DNA from: OMG group bacterium
GTDB taxonomy: Bacteria > Pseudomonadota > Gammaproteobacteria > Pseudomonadales > Azotimanducaceae
Length of the DNA stretch: 64,000 bases
Assembly (NCBI GenBank): GCA_012267385.1
Contig: JAAXGW010000030.1
Span: forward strand, 36,846-100,845
Direction of reading: 5' to 3'
Part shown: piece after piece, positions 27,806-37,600 of the stretch
Numbering within the stretch: position 1 is the first letter of the stretch
How the letters are laid out: each line of letters begins with the position of its first letter
The notes under the pieces: model-generated
What the model saw: the letters and a program-made list of their open reading frames with translations, nothing else
Told to the model about the DNA's origin: nothing
The model's database searches: none
Position numbers and translations under genes: made by a program

Positions 27806-28620
27806 GGATTGAGAAAGGGTTGCATCCCTTGTAGTTGCTTTTCTGGACGGACTGGAATCTTGTGATAGCCCGTTCGTACGTGCTTGATGAGGTCTTCTGT
27901 ATCGGTATAGTTCGAGATCATGCGTAATGTCGTTAGAGTAGGTAGGATCATTCTCCACTCTTTGGATTGATATTTGTCAAGGGCTAATTTGGGACGAACC
28001 CAGCATGCAGAAACTATTTCGGTGGATTGAGTGTCAGTGTGTTGCTTTGGAGGAAGCTTCGCGAGAAAAAACCTAGTATTGAATCGTGCAGGAGCAATTT
28101 CCGGCGTGATCCAATGGCTAAAGTAATGAACTTCGTCTGTCGCTAACGTGAGCTTGTGTGCTTCGAGCGCGAGTCGGAAATCCTCGGAAGAAGTCGACAC
28201 CCTTTGAGCCCATTCTCTGAGTTGTAGTCGTTCGGTTTCAGTTCTTAGGGCGAGAATCGCATTGTCTTGCCGGGCGAATAATACACCGCATTCTTCGAAA
28301 CACTCTCGAATCGCGCAGACCCAAAAACGCAAGCCATTGTCCTCTACACTCAGTAGTTGCGAAGCTCTCGTGTCAGACAACGAAGGACAATACTTGGCCA
28401 ATCCTGAGTCTGAGGGATCGATTTTGCCTCCAGGGAATACATGAAGCTTCGGGAAAGCACCCTTTGCAGGGCGTTCGATCATGAACACTTCGTATCCCTT
28501 AGGTTGGTCTCTGACTAGAACCATGGTTGCGGCCAGGAGCGGCCGGTCAACGGTTGAATTGTCAATCGTGCCTTCTTCCCTAAGACTGGTGTGGTTGCTA
28601 GTCGGTCCGTTCGACATCAT
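27799..28620 (-). CDS. NUDIX hydrolase, NUDT19-like
   Basis: This 273-residue NUDIX protein has a split signature: VFPGGKIDPSDSG near residue 70 and RECFEECGVLF about 45 residues later, with an insertion between the two halves. That spacing and the FEECGVL form are characteristic of the NUDT19/RP2 branch, where the mouse enzyme hydrolyses coenzyme A and acyl-CoA. A CoA diphosphohydrolase role is therefore the best guess. The start overlaps the sbcB end by 23 bases and the stop overlaps the ABC ATPase start. Confidence 0.82.
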   Translation of the reverse strand: MMSNGPTSNHTSLREEGTIDNSTVDRPLLAATMVLVRDQPKGYEVFMIERPAKGAFPKLHVFPGGKIDPSDSGLAKYCPSLSDTRASQLLSVEDNGLRFWVCAIRECFEECGVLFARQDNAILALRTETERLQLREWAQRVSTSSEDFRLALEAHKLTLATDEVHYFSHWITPEIAPARFNTRFFLAKLPPKQHTDTQSTEIVSACWVRPKLALDKYQSKEWRMILPTLTTLRMISNYTDTEDLIKHVRTGYHKIPVRPEKQLQGMQPFLNPW

Positions 28621-30067
28621 ACTGGGTCGCCAGTTGCTGAAGATATTCGTGAAACTCTTGCAATGCTAAAGTTTCCTCCGTACCTGATTCTTGTTTCAAT
28701 AATTCCTTGGTGTTCTCCTGCATTTCGAATAGATTTCGATCAGTACGGACGAGCTGTTGCCGCACAAATTGGTGGTAATCCTGCAGCTCTGTTTTAGTTA
28801 AATTCTGTGGCGCAACCTTGGTTTTCAGACGGGTGTAGAGTTCGCGTAAACGCGGATCTTCAAAATGCGACGATGTCCACGACTTGCCACTCTTCAACTC
28901 CTTCCAAAAGTTTGCGGTCGCGATCCGGTCGTTATCCGAGATAAAGTCATCGTAAAGCGCTTCTTCGGCGATTTTTGGTTGATTGTCTCGCTCACGTGCT
29001 CCAAAAATCCCACGTAGCTTTCTTGGAAGATCGGTTGCTGCTAGCACTCGTCTCGAATTTCTTTCAATTCTCTCCAGATCAATGCTGAGCCTTTTAATGT
29101 TTTCTTGTCGCAGGGCTTTGAGTACTACAACCATTGGAGCTTGGTTGATGGCGACTACGTTGACGTTGAGTCGCTCTTCTGGTTCGACTTTTTCGTCGGT
29201 GTCAGAGCGTTCGAACAGCAGCCTAGCTAGTTCATCCGAGCTGGACGAAAACAACAAGTCGATGTTACTTCCTAAGTCAACAACGATAACGCGATTAAAC
29301 ATATCGGGATGTCGCGTAATGGGTAAGACAGGTGCAATGCTGTAACGAGCATTGCCATACTTGGGAGACACGTGCAGGATAGCCTGTCGAGCGTTTGGGT
29401 CTAACAAATTTTTCGCGGTACCTTGTTTTCGTAGAGTGTAGGCGTATTTCCAGAGTTTTGGTTGTGCAGCTTTAACTTTGCGTGCTAACTCGAGAGTCAT
29501 GTTCACATCGGCTAACGCGTCGTGTGCGTCGTCAATTGCAATGCCGTTAGCCACAGCTACATTCCCCAAAGCAAACGATGGAACGCCATCCACGACCGGC
29601 CACTCCAATCCTTCCGGGCGTAACGCACCTGTCAGTCTTACGATGCTGAGAAAATCTAATCGGCTGTTTTCCCGCTTGTGTTCGTGTTCGTATGGTGGTA
29701 GAAGATTCCGATACATCCCAAAACGAACAAAGTTGTCGTCAAACGATATGTTGTTATACCCTATGATGCAGGTGTTTGCCCTACTAAGCTCTTGTCTCAA
29801 TTTACCAAATAGTTCATACTCGGGAATGCCTTGTTCCGCCAGGGTTGCTGGTCGAATCTTAGTAATCTGAAATGACTCAGCGGTTGGCACGATCTCGGGA
29901 GGCAGTTGGACGTAAGCGCTCAGTGGTTCCCCAAGTGGTTTTAGGTTTAGATCAGTGCGTTGTCCAGCGAACTGAATGATTCGATCATAACTGCTTCGCA
30001 GTCCTGTGGTCTCGGTATCGTACCAATAAAATGACGGTTTCCTTCGAGTGGAATAGGCTTTACGCAT
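28598..30067 (-). CDS. sbcB: Exodeoxyribonuclease I
   Basis: ExoI degrades single-stranded DNA 3' to 5' in recombination and mismatch repair. The DnaQ-like exonuclease motifs are present: YDTETTG (acidic residues 17 and 19), GYNNISFDDNFVRFGMYRNL and HDALADVNMTLELA. The SH3-like and C-terminal ExoI domains follow. I use ATG 30067 (489 residues), which matches the family start. A longer frame reaching 30139 would run into the divergent symporter gene. Only eight bases separate the two divergent start codons, so the promoters must overlap the opposing coding ends. Confidence 0.92.
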   Translation of the reverse strand: MRKAYSTRRKPSFYWYDTETTGLRSSYDRIIQFAGQRTDLNLKPLGEPLSAYVQLPPEIVPTAESFQITKIRPATLAEQGIPEYELFGKLRQELSRANTCIIGYNNISFDDNFVRFGMYRNLLPPYEHEHKRENSRLDFLSIVRLTGALRPEGLEWPVVDGVPSFALGNVAVANGIAIDDAHDALADVNMTLELARKVKAAQPKLWKYAYTLRKQGTAKNLLDPNARQAILHVSPKYGNARYSIAPVLPITRHPDMFNRVIVVDLGSNIDLLFSSSSDELARLLFERSDTDEKVEPEERLNVNVVAINQAPMVVVLKALRQENIKRLSIDLERIERNSRRVLAATDLPRKLRGIFGARERDNQPKIAEEALYDDFISDNDRIATANFWKELKSGKSWTSSHFEDPRLRELYTRLKTKVAPQNLTKTELQDYHQFVRQQLVRTDRNLFEMQENTKELLKQESGTEETLALQEFHEYLQQLATQYDVERTD

Positions 30068-30075
30068 GGTGGTAG

Positions 30076-31473
30076 ATGGCATTAGTTGATCAAAGAGTCG
30101 GATTGACTCTTGGTCCGTTGCTCGCGGTATTAGTAGCAATTCTAATGTGGTGGGGTGGATTACCTACCGCCGCCTGGATTACTGGAAGCGTCACTACACT
30201 CGTAGTGATATGGTGGATGCTAGAACCCATTCCCATTCCTGTGACTTCACTGATTCCACTCTTTGCATTCCCGCTGTTTGGCGTAATTGAAATCGCCGAC
30301 GTAAGATCAGCTTATGGCCATCCCTTGATCTTGCTACTGCTCGGTGGTTTCATCCTCTCGACAGCAATGGCGAAAAGTGGACTTCACAAAAGACTAGCGT
30401 TTGTGATGTTAAGAGTGTTCGGTGCTACGAGCGGCCGACGCTTAGTAATGGGTTTCATGGCGACGGCAGCTATTTTGTCAATGTGGATGAGTAATACTGC
30501 GACCACGTTGATGCTCCTTCCAGTCGCGCTCGCGATCTTGGACCGAATCAATGACCCACGTCTAGTTGCACCTTTGCTGTTGGGTACGGCCCATGCTGCC
30601 AGTGTCGGTGGCATCGGAACTCCTATCGGCACGCCACCGAACGTGGTTTTTCTTGGTGTTTACTCCGAGACGACCGGTACTGAAATTGGATTCTTTGAGT
30701 GGATGACTTGGGGAGTTCCTGTGGTCGTACTGATCGTACCATTGTTAGCTCTCTGGTTGACTAGGCATGTAAACTACAAGACTCAGATTGAGCTACCAAA
30801 AGTAGGTAAATGGACGCAGGCAGAAGTATTAGTGCTGGCTGTATTTACGTTAACTGCGTTACTTTGGATAACACGAAAACTACCGGAACCATTCTTTGGT
30901 TGGTCGCATTTATTCGGAGATTTTTTTAATGGTGCGACTAGCGATTACTTTGCCGCTTTCTTCGCTATCGTCCTACTATTTTTGATTCCAGACGGTAAAG
31001 GTGGTAAATTGCTTGACTGGGAAACAGCGACAACGATCCCTTGGGGAATGTTGATTCTCTTCGGTGCTGGCCTCAGTATTGCAACGGCCTTCACGAGTTC
31101 GGGACTGAGCGAAATTCTCGGCACACAACTCCAAGCACTCGATGTGCTACCAGTCATCGTAGTTGTAATCATCATTTGTGTTGGAGTAACTTTTCTTACC
31201 GAGGCGACGAGTAATACCGCGACCACAACTTTGTTGCTTCCAATCCTTGGAGCAACCGCGGTTGCATTGGCTGTAGATCCAAAGTACTTAATGGTCCCAG
31301 CGACGATGAGTGCAAGTTGCGCGTTCATGTTACCGGTGGCAACACCTCCGAACGTGGTCGTATTTTCTAGTGGTAGGTTCCCGATAGAAAAAATGGCACA
31401 AGAAGGATTTGTACTAAACTTGATCGGAGCCGCAGTAATCTCGACGATGTGCTTTTTCTACTTCGGACTGTGA
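30076..31473 (+). CDS. DASS/SLC13 family sodium:dicarboxylate or sulfate symporter
   Basis: This 465-residue secondary transporter has about eleven membrane helices. The two SNT substrate-site motifs of the family are visible: MWMSNTATTLMLLP near residue 137 and TEATSNTATTTLLLP near 378, with conserved PVATPPN and GTPIGTPPN loops. Relatives carry succinate, citrate, sulfate or phosphate with sodium. The substrate is not predictable from sequence alone. It is divergent from sbcB and followed after 31 bases by an acyltransferase gene. Confidence 0.9.
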   Translation: MALVDQRVGLTLGPLLAVLVAILMWWGGLPTAAWITGSVTTLVVIWWMLEPIPIPVTSLIPLFAFPLFGVIEIADVRSAYGHPLILLLLGGFILSTAMAKSGLHKRLAFVMLRVFGATSGRRLVMGFMATAAILSMWMSNTATTLMLLPVALAILDRINDPRLVAPLLLGTAHAASVGGIGTPIGTPPNVVFLGVYSETTGTEIGFFEWMTWGVPVVVLIVPLLALWLTRHVNYKTQIELPKVGKWTQAEVLVLAVFTLTALLWITRKLPEPFFGWSHLFGDFFNGATSDYFAAFFAIVLLFLIPDGKGGKLLDWETATTIPWGMLILFGAGLSIATAFTSSGLSEILGTQLQALDVLPVIVVVIIICVGVTFLTEATSNTATTTLLLPILGATAVALAVDPKYLMVPATMSASCAFMLPVATPPNVVVFSSGRFPIEKMAQEGFVLNLIGAAVISTMCFFYFGL

Positions 31474-31504
31474 TAGCCCGTTAATTTTTTGATCGACTGT
31501 TATA

Positions 31505-32350
31505 GTGCACACCCTACGAGGAGTCGTTAGTTTTGCGATTCTTTTCTGTTATACACTTGTAGGCTGCGCGTCCGTCTACGTTTTAGCGCTGGTTCAGTTA
31601 CTCTGTCCTGTCCCACACTGGCGGAGACATATACGAGGCGCGAACGACGGTGTGATCACAGCATGGGTGTTTCTCAACGAAAAGATGTGCCATCTGTTTC
31701 GTTGGATTCGAATTGAGTCGACACTGCCGAAAAACTTAGCTACTCGTAAAGACTGGTGGATCATCGCCAGTAATCACCAAAGCTGGGCGGACATAGTGAT
31801 CTTAGAGATCGTGTTTCGGAATCTTGCGCCCCCCATCAAATTTTTCACGAAACGCGAATTGATTTGGGTTCCGTTTCTGGGCTTCGGTTTATGGTTGTTG
31901 CGCTTCCCCTATGTGCGACGCGGTAAGCGCGAGAAAGGACAATCGCGACAGCAAGTACAACAAAAAAATCGTCAAGAATTACAACGCGCAGAAAGACAGT
32001 TCCACGAACGTCCGATTTCGCTGTTGTTGTTCTTAGAAGGTACTCGGTTCACCCCAACAAAACACGCCCAACAACATCCAGTGTACCAACACTTATTGCG
32101 TCCGAAACTGGGAGGCTTAGCTTTTAGTTTGGAAGCGTTAGCGGACGATGTTGACCGTATCGTCAACGTCACTGTCAACTATGAGGGTGCAGTTCCTGGA
32201 TTCTGGCAGTTTTTGTGCGGACGGTGCTCACACGTGTCCGTTCATGTCGAAACCATTCCTCTTACCGCTAGTTTCAACCAAAACTTGAAAAAGGAAATTA
32301 TGAAACTATGGGAGGAAAAAGACCATGTACTGTCAACGATGCGTTCTTGA
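31505..32350 (+). CDS. 1-acyl-glycerol-3-phosphate acyltransferase-like (PlsC domain) protein
   Basis: A 281-residue membrane acyltransferase beginning at GTG 31505 with an N-terminal membrane helix. The catalytic H-x4-D is in SNHQSWAD (His91, Asp96), and FLEGTRFT is the glycerol-phosphate binding motif. The layout (KRELIWVPFLGFGLWLLRFPYVRR) resembles E. coli YihG/YihG-like acyltransferases used in lysophospholipid remodelling. No partner genes are adjacent. Confidence 0.86.
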   Translation: MHTLRGVVSFAILFCYTLVGCASVYVLALVQLLCPVPHWRRHIRGANDGVITAWVFLNEKMCHLFRWIRIESTLPKNLATRKDWWIIASNHQSWADIVILEIVFRNLAPPIKFFTKRELIWVPFLGFGLWLLRFPYVRRGKREKGQSRQQVQQKNRQELQRAERQFHERPISLLLFLEGTRFTPTKHAQQHPVYQHLLRPKLGGLAFSLEALADDVDRIVNVTVNYEGAVPGFWQFLCGRCSHVSVHVETIPLTASFNQNLKKEIMKLWEEKDHVLSTMRS

Positions 32351-32363
32351 GTCGAACTACGGC

Positions 32364-32756
32364 TTATTCTGTGCGAGACGTTGAACCGAACTCCTTGTCG
32401 AGGTGGTAAGCTCTTCCCTGTAAATTCCTTGCAGCTTGAAAGTGGTTGTTACATTCCTGGTCGGTGGGTGAGTCACTACCGCAAGCCGTCGCAAGTTCAT
32501 TGAATTCACGTTCGATCTTCTCTAATACAGTTGTTAAGGGCGACTCACGATCTAGCGACGTAACCGTGTTGTGGTCGTAAAAGGCTATGTGGTAGTGAGG
32601 GACGTTGCGAAAACAGTCGAAGCGAGCGAGTTCCTGAGTCTCACCCCGCACCGGACCAAAGAATCGAATGGTTATGCCTTCGTCTCCTTCAAGTTTCCGG
32701 TACTTCACATTCCAGTGAAATCTACCATTGTTGATTTGTTCTTCTGTGGTGTCCAT
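32364..32756 (-). CDS. Hypothetical protein with a conserved-looking alpha/beta core
   Basis: A 130-residue soluble protein that I do not recognise. It has a core of alternating strands (FHWNVKYRK, ITIRFFGPV, HYHIAFYDHNTV) followed by a helix (PLTTVLEKIEREFNELA) and a hydrophilic tail. There is no signal or membrane segment. It is downstream of the coiled-coil membrane protein gene on the same strand, 31 bases apart. Confidence 0.55.
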   Translation of the reverse strand: MDTTEEQINNGRFHWNVKYRKLEGDEGITIRFFGPVRGETQELARFDCFRNVPHYHIAFYDHNTVTSLDRESPLTTVLEKIEREFNELATACGSDSPTDQECNNHFQAARNLQGRAYHLDKEFGSTSRTE

Positions 32757-32787
32757 ATTCGTTATTCTTTTTTCCTTGTGGATGCGA

Positions 32788-33453
32788 TCAGTTCCCGGAT
32801 TCTAGCTCTTGTAGGCGTTTTCGAATGTCCAGTATGGAAGTATTCGTTTGTCTTCGAAAGTCATCTATTGAACCGATATCGTCGTCGTGGCGTTCAACGC
32901 GTAGTTCGAGCTGTTCAAGTAACGAGTTGGTCGTTTGTAGTGTCGTATTGAGTTCATCAGTCAGATTTCGCTGTTGCCGTGTGATCTGTTGCAAAGTATT
33001 CTCGATATCCGTCAACGACGCCTGAATGGTAGTAATTCGCGCATCCAATCCATCAATGTCTTGCCGCATCCTGTTTATTAAGGGTGTGTTTTCGTTAATC
33101 CAATCCTGGTGGCGTTGGTAGCCCGCCCAAACTTTTCTTGTTTCACTCTCCCAAAAGGTAATTTCCTCGGTCATGGTCTCGTCAGATTGGCTAAAAATTT
33201 CAGCACTAGCTGATAATTGAGCCTCTAGATCGGCAATGCGTCGAGCACTATCTTGCAAAACCTCTGTACGTTCGTTAAGTACAGAATTGATTGACCAGAC
33301 AAACCAGCCAAGGATGATGAGAGCTGAAATGGTAAAGAGCACAAAAACAACTCGTCCGATACTGAATCCGGTACTATCTGAACGAGAGTTTCTCGGACGA
33401 CGCTCCACTCCTGGTGGCGTGCCTGAGCTTGAAACTATGGGGAGGTCATTCAT
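32788..33453 (-). CDS. Single-pass membrane protein with long coiled coil
   Basis: A 221-residue protein with a short basic cytoplasmic N-terminus, one membrane helix (about residues 34-56) and then almost continuous heptad-like sequence (70-215), for instance IADLEAQL, NTLQQITRQQRNLTDELNTTLQTTNSLLEQLELRVE broken into shorter units. It is probably a bitopic protein with a periplasmic coiled coil. No family is recognised. It is co-directional with the hypothetical gene downstream. Confidence 0.62.
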   Translation of the reverse strand: MNDLPIVSSSGTPPGVERRPRNSRSDSTGFSIGRVVFVLFTISALIILGWFVWSINSVLNERTEVLQDSARRIADLEAQLSASAEIFSQSDETMTEEITFWESETRKVWAGYQRHQDWINENTPLINRMRQDIDGLDARITTIQASLTDIENTLQQITRQQRNLTDELNTTLQTTNSLLEQLELRVERHDDDIGSIDDFRRQTNTSILDIRKRLQELESGN

Positions 33454-33547
33454 GTATTGCTGACTAGCTACGATCCAAATTGAAAAATTGTATCTAAGGA
33501 GCTATTGTCTTAGCCCCTCGGGGTCAGTCCAGATACACGAATTCGGA

Positions 33548-34222
33548 TTAGAGATAGTTCAGTAGAAGTAGCGTAATAGCTGTCAACACGATCCCTGATG
33601 TAATCACACCTTGCACGCTCTTGAGTAATGGGTTCATTTTCCCAAATATCGCATTCAATTCGATGATCAAGATCAATGCGAGCAAACCGAACATCCCGTA
33701 GGATTCAGCCGTGATACTACCGCCGAAGCCGCCTCCAACGTGCGCGCTCGAAACCATCGTAGCTACCATCGGTATAGAAAACAGAGTGTTCGTGCGACTT
33801 GCGAGTAGAGCCGCCGCTGCTGCACTGCCTTGATTGGGATCAGCTTCACCACCATCCCTCAAACTCTCGTTTGATTTGATCACAATCTTTTGATTTGGCC
33901 AGATGATGAACCAAACATTCGCAGCCATTAATGTTGCCATGATGCCAGCTATGAGCGTGTCTTCCGAAAACGTACCTTTAGAGTAAATACTGTGAGCCAA
34001 ATACAAACCAGTCAACAGTGTCAGTAACGCTGCCCAACGAAACCACCACAGTGCCTTCGGGACAAGACCTGTGAAGGCACTAATCTTGGCTTCATCGGAA
34101 GCTTTGGCTAAGTATCCACCCTGTACGAAATTGAAATAGTACAGTAAGCCAATCCACGCAATACCAAAAACAATGTGGGAAAAGCGGGCAAAGTAATCAA
34201 TGATCGCCATGTCAAATTCCAT
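33548..34222 (-). CDS. Urate hydroxylase PuuD N-terminal-like integral membrane protein
   Basis: A 224-residue membrane protein with about six helices that looks like the membrane domain of PuuD (Urate_ox_N family): FARFSHIVFGIAWIGLLYYFNFVQ, LWWFRWAALLTLLTGLYLAH and ANVWFIIWPNQKIVI are characteristic. True PuuD carries a C-terminal cytochrome c domain, which is absent here, so uricase activity should not be assumed. A good ribosome site AGGAG six bases before the ATG at 34222 supports this start over an ATG four codons in. Confidence 0.75.
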   Translation of the reverse strand: MEFDMAIIDYFARFSHIVFGIAWIGLLYYFNFVQGGYLAKASDEAKISAFTGLVPKALWWFRWAALLTLLTGLYLAHSIYSKGTFSEDTLIAGIMATLMAANVWFIIWPNQKIVIKSNESLRDGGEADPNQGSAAAAALLASRTNTLFSIPMVATMVSSAHVGGGFGGSITAESYGMFGLLALILIIELNAIFGKMNPLLKSVQGVITSGIVLTAITLLLLNYL

Positions 34223-34631
34223 CGTAATCTCCTCTTATTCGTTGTTGATTCGAAAAATCAATACCAACTGTTGCATTCGATTATGCAGTCTACGCATGCA
34301 ACATATGTCAATTGTAAAAGTTTTGTGTACTGGTTCATTTTGTACCGAGAGGCAATGTCAAGTCTTGCTACAATTTTGCTAGCAACAAATGTCATACCGG
34401 GGCACACATTGGACAGTTTCTTATGCATCTCTACGACCTTGAACCCGATTGTGTCTTTTTGGGGTGTTACCGCATCTGCCCTTCTTACTTGGCAATAGGT
34501 TTAGAATGTTGACATGCTTCGAGCCCTTACACGACACCCATTCAACTACTTACTAGGCTATTCATCGAGAGATTGCGCTAGTCTGGTATGATTCTTGCAT
34601 TAAGAAAGTTCTCCAATAAGCCCAAATTTCA
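34223..34631. other. Intergenic region upstream of the RND-ABC fusion gene
   Basis: No gene is supported in these 409 bases. The 3' part contains TTGACA at 34511-34516 and an extended -10-like TGGTATGAT at about 34584-34592. They are too far apart to belong to one promoter, but each is a candidate for transcription of the fusion gene. The GTG start at 34632 has no obvious ribosome site. Confidence 0.35.
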
Positions 34632-37600
34632 GTGACGTCCATTCTCAAACGAGTACCGTCTAGAGTTCGTAATCTATTGAGCCTTCCGGTGTTGCGACCG
34701 GTTGCGATTTCGATGCTGTTCTTAGCAATAGTGATTTTGGGAACAATAGGCATCTCGCGCATGCCGGTGGAACTGCGACCGTCCTTCGAAGGGAAATCAA
34801 TTTTCGTATCTTTCGCTCGTCCCGGCAGCACACCTGAAGTGGTCGAACGTGAGATTCTGCTCCCCTTATTGTCTCGAGTTTCTGGACTGGGTGGAGTGAT
34901 CGACAGTTATGCTACTATCACTGGTTCCTCGGGGTACCTCACATTGAACTTTCACCCGTTGACAAAAATGAAAATTCGCAAACGCGAGGTCGAAGACCTA
35001 GCGAATGTTTTGTTACGTCAACAGGACCATGGAGGGGCGTATATTGCCGTCAATACCTATTCGGAGGATGCAGGAAGTCGCGCGTTTATGCGACTGTTGG
35101 TCACTTCTGAAGGTCTTCACTCGGACGTGATCTATGATCTTGCGAGCGATCGAATTGAGCCGAGATTAGCTTCGGTGCCCGGAGTAGCGCGCGCGGTGCT
35201 AGAAGGTGGCGGGGGACGACAAGTCAATATTTTTGTGGATCCGGATGACGCCGTTGCGTTAGGAATTTCACTTGGAGACGTTCGGGGAGCTATCGCAAAT
35301 AGTTTAGGTCAGGTGCGATCCGTCGGTACCTTGGATACCGGTAATGGGCGGACGAACGTAATGGTCGATGGGCAAGTTGATTCCATCAATCATATCAGGA
35401 AGACACGTCTTGATCCTGCTAGCGGAGTTAAGGTCGCCGATATTTCGACGATTGAATTTGGGTATGCCCTCGGTGAAACTCGGATACGGTACAACGGTAA
35501 TCCCGCAATCGGGCTTCGCATATTTCAAGAACCAGGTTCGAATCTGGTGCAGGTGGGTAACGCCGTCGCGAAGCGAATAGAAGAAGTTAAGCGCGAGATT
35601 AAAAGTCTTAACTTAGGTCTCGAAATTATTGAGAACCAAGCAGACGATCTACATCAAGAAATTGCACGAGTCTACATGCTTGGCTTTATTGGACTTGCGA
35701 TTGCACTTGTAGTACTCTTTTTGTTCCTACGTCGCTGGCGTGCTGTGTTGGTCGTAGGGGTATCTGTCCCCGTGAGTGTAACGTTTGCCCTTGCGGGATT
35801 GTATTTGATGGGTCAAAGCGTGAACTTGTACACGTTAATGGGACTCTCTATGGCTGTTGGACTCTTGGTAGACAACAGTGTCGTTGTGTACGAATCGATT
35901 TTGCGTGGAATCGAGCGCGGACTGAGTGCGGTGCAGGCAACCAGGGTAGGACTACGCAAGACCGTGCGCGCGATTGTCGCCGCAAGTGTTACCACCACAG
36001 TAGTGTTCGTACCTGTGTTTATTATGGGATTAGATAGCCCCTACATGCAGTCAGTTTTTGAGACTTTCGCGATTGCTGTAATTCTTCCAGTGTTCGCGTC
36101 CATGGTGGTCGCGGTGGGTCTGGTACCACTATTAGCGCACAAATTAGCAGCCCCAGCTGCTTTAAAACGTATTCAGCAACGACGAGAGGTGCGCAAACTC
36201 CGAGGTGGTTTTCGTGCCCCAGACCCTGCGACAATACTGTTGACAGGGTTCGCTGCTAAAGCAATCCGCCATCCCGCTTCTTGGATTGCTGCGACATTCG
36301 TTTTGGTATTAGTTACACTTGTGGTAGTACTAGCTTTCAATCTAGTTGCAGCCGGCGAACTTGTACGTGAAGCGCCTCAAGCAGACAGAACAACGGTGTC
36401 CATACAGGTCCAGGACGACAAACGGGCTGAATTAGATCAGATCGAACAGCACATTCAAGTAATCGAAGAAATTTTGTTGGACACAGCGGGAGTAGCGTCG
36501 ATTCAGTCCCGAGTGAGTGTACAACAAGTATCGTTAAACATTTCTTTTGTCGACATCAAGGACCGTCCTGAAGACTTCCGTGCTAGTGAATTTCATAGCA
36601 TGGTGGACAGCATCATCCAAGAAAAGAATATGACCGACGTCTTTGATATCGTGGATGTCTTTGGTGGTTACGGAGGTGGATGGGGTAGTTCAGGCTACTA
36701 TGGAGGGTCTTGGTTTCGTGGCACTCCAAAAGAAGTCATCGTCTCAGGGCCCGATCCTAAACTCCTTTATGACGTAGCTCAGGACATTAGTACTCGCCTT
36801 CGCGAGCACCCTCGGGTCCAATCCACTCGTGTTCCGATATCGTGGAGCTCTCCAGAACTTTGGATTGAGCCCAATCGACGTGCCTTAGATGCGTTTGGTT
36901 TGACGCTACAGCAAGCGATGTCATTTGTTGATCTATCTGGTCGTGATGTCTCAGGAACGCAAATAAATTTTCCGCTATCAAATGGTCGCGAAATTCCTAT
37001 TCGTATTGAACTTGAAAGCGCGAGAGAACGGAACGTTGCGCTCCGAGAACTGCGGGAAATGCACGTCCAAACCCCTAACGGGGCTTTACCCGTCAGTGCC
37101 CTAGCTAGCATTAGACAAGGGACAGCACCAGCCACTATTACGTACAGAAATGGTCGACGAGAAATGCCGGTGAACTATTCCTTGGACGACGATGTACCAG
37201 ACAGTGGACCAGAACGTGTCGCGATAGAAGAAAACGTCAAGGAATTCATTCGCCAAATCCCGCTTCCTGCTGGCTATGTTGTTGACACGCCGAGCGAAGC
37301 GGAACAGTTTAGCTTCGCGCGAAAGTTAGTGCTGCCGGTACTGGGTTTATTGTTCTTAGTTCTCGCGTTTACTTTTGAATCCCTTGCCGTACCGGTGCTG
37401 ATATTTCTTGCGATACCATTGGTGATCGTGGGGTCAATGTGGGGGTTGGTCGTAACCGGTACTCCTTTGGCATTTATGGCTGTTTTGGGATTCTTCGTAC
37501 TTGCAGGTTTGAGCATAAATCCGTCCATCTTGTTGCTCGATCGGATGCAACAGTTTTCTCGCGCCGGGTTCACGCGTGGGTCAGCGGCTTTCGCAGCAGT

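Noticed and set aside
27806..27958. Longer N-terminus for the ABC ATPase
   Set aside because: It lies entirely within the end of the NUDIX gene; the ABC domain starts after GTG 27805 and gives a standard LolD/MacB length.
33509..33530. GCCCCTCGGGGT hairpin as terminator after the coiled-coil gene region
   Set aside because: The stem is only four pairs with a two-base loop and no T tract.
33548..34222. Functional urate hydroxylase PuuD
   Set aside because: Only the membrane domain is present; the C-terminal cytochrome c domain with a CxxCH motif is missing.
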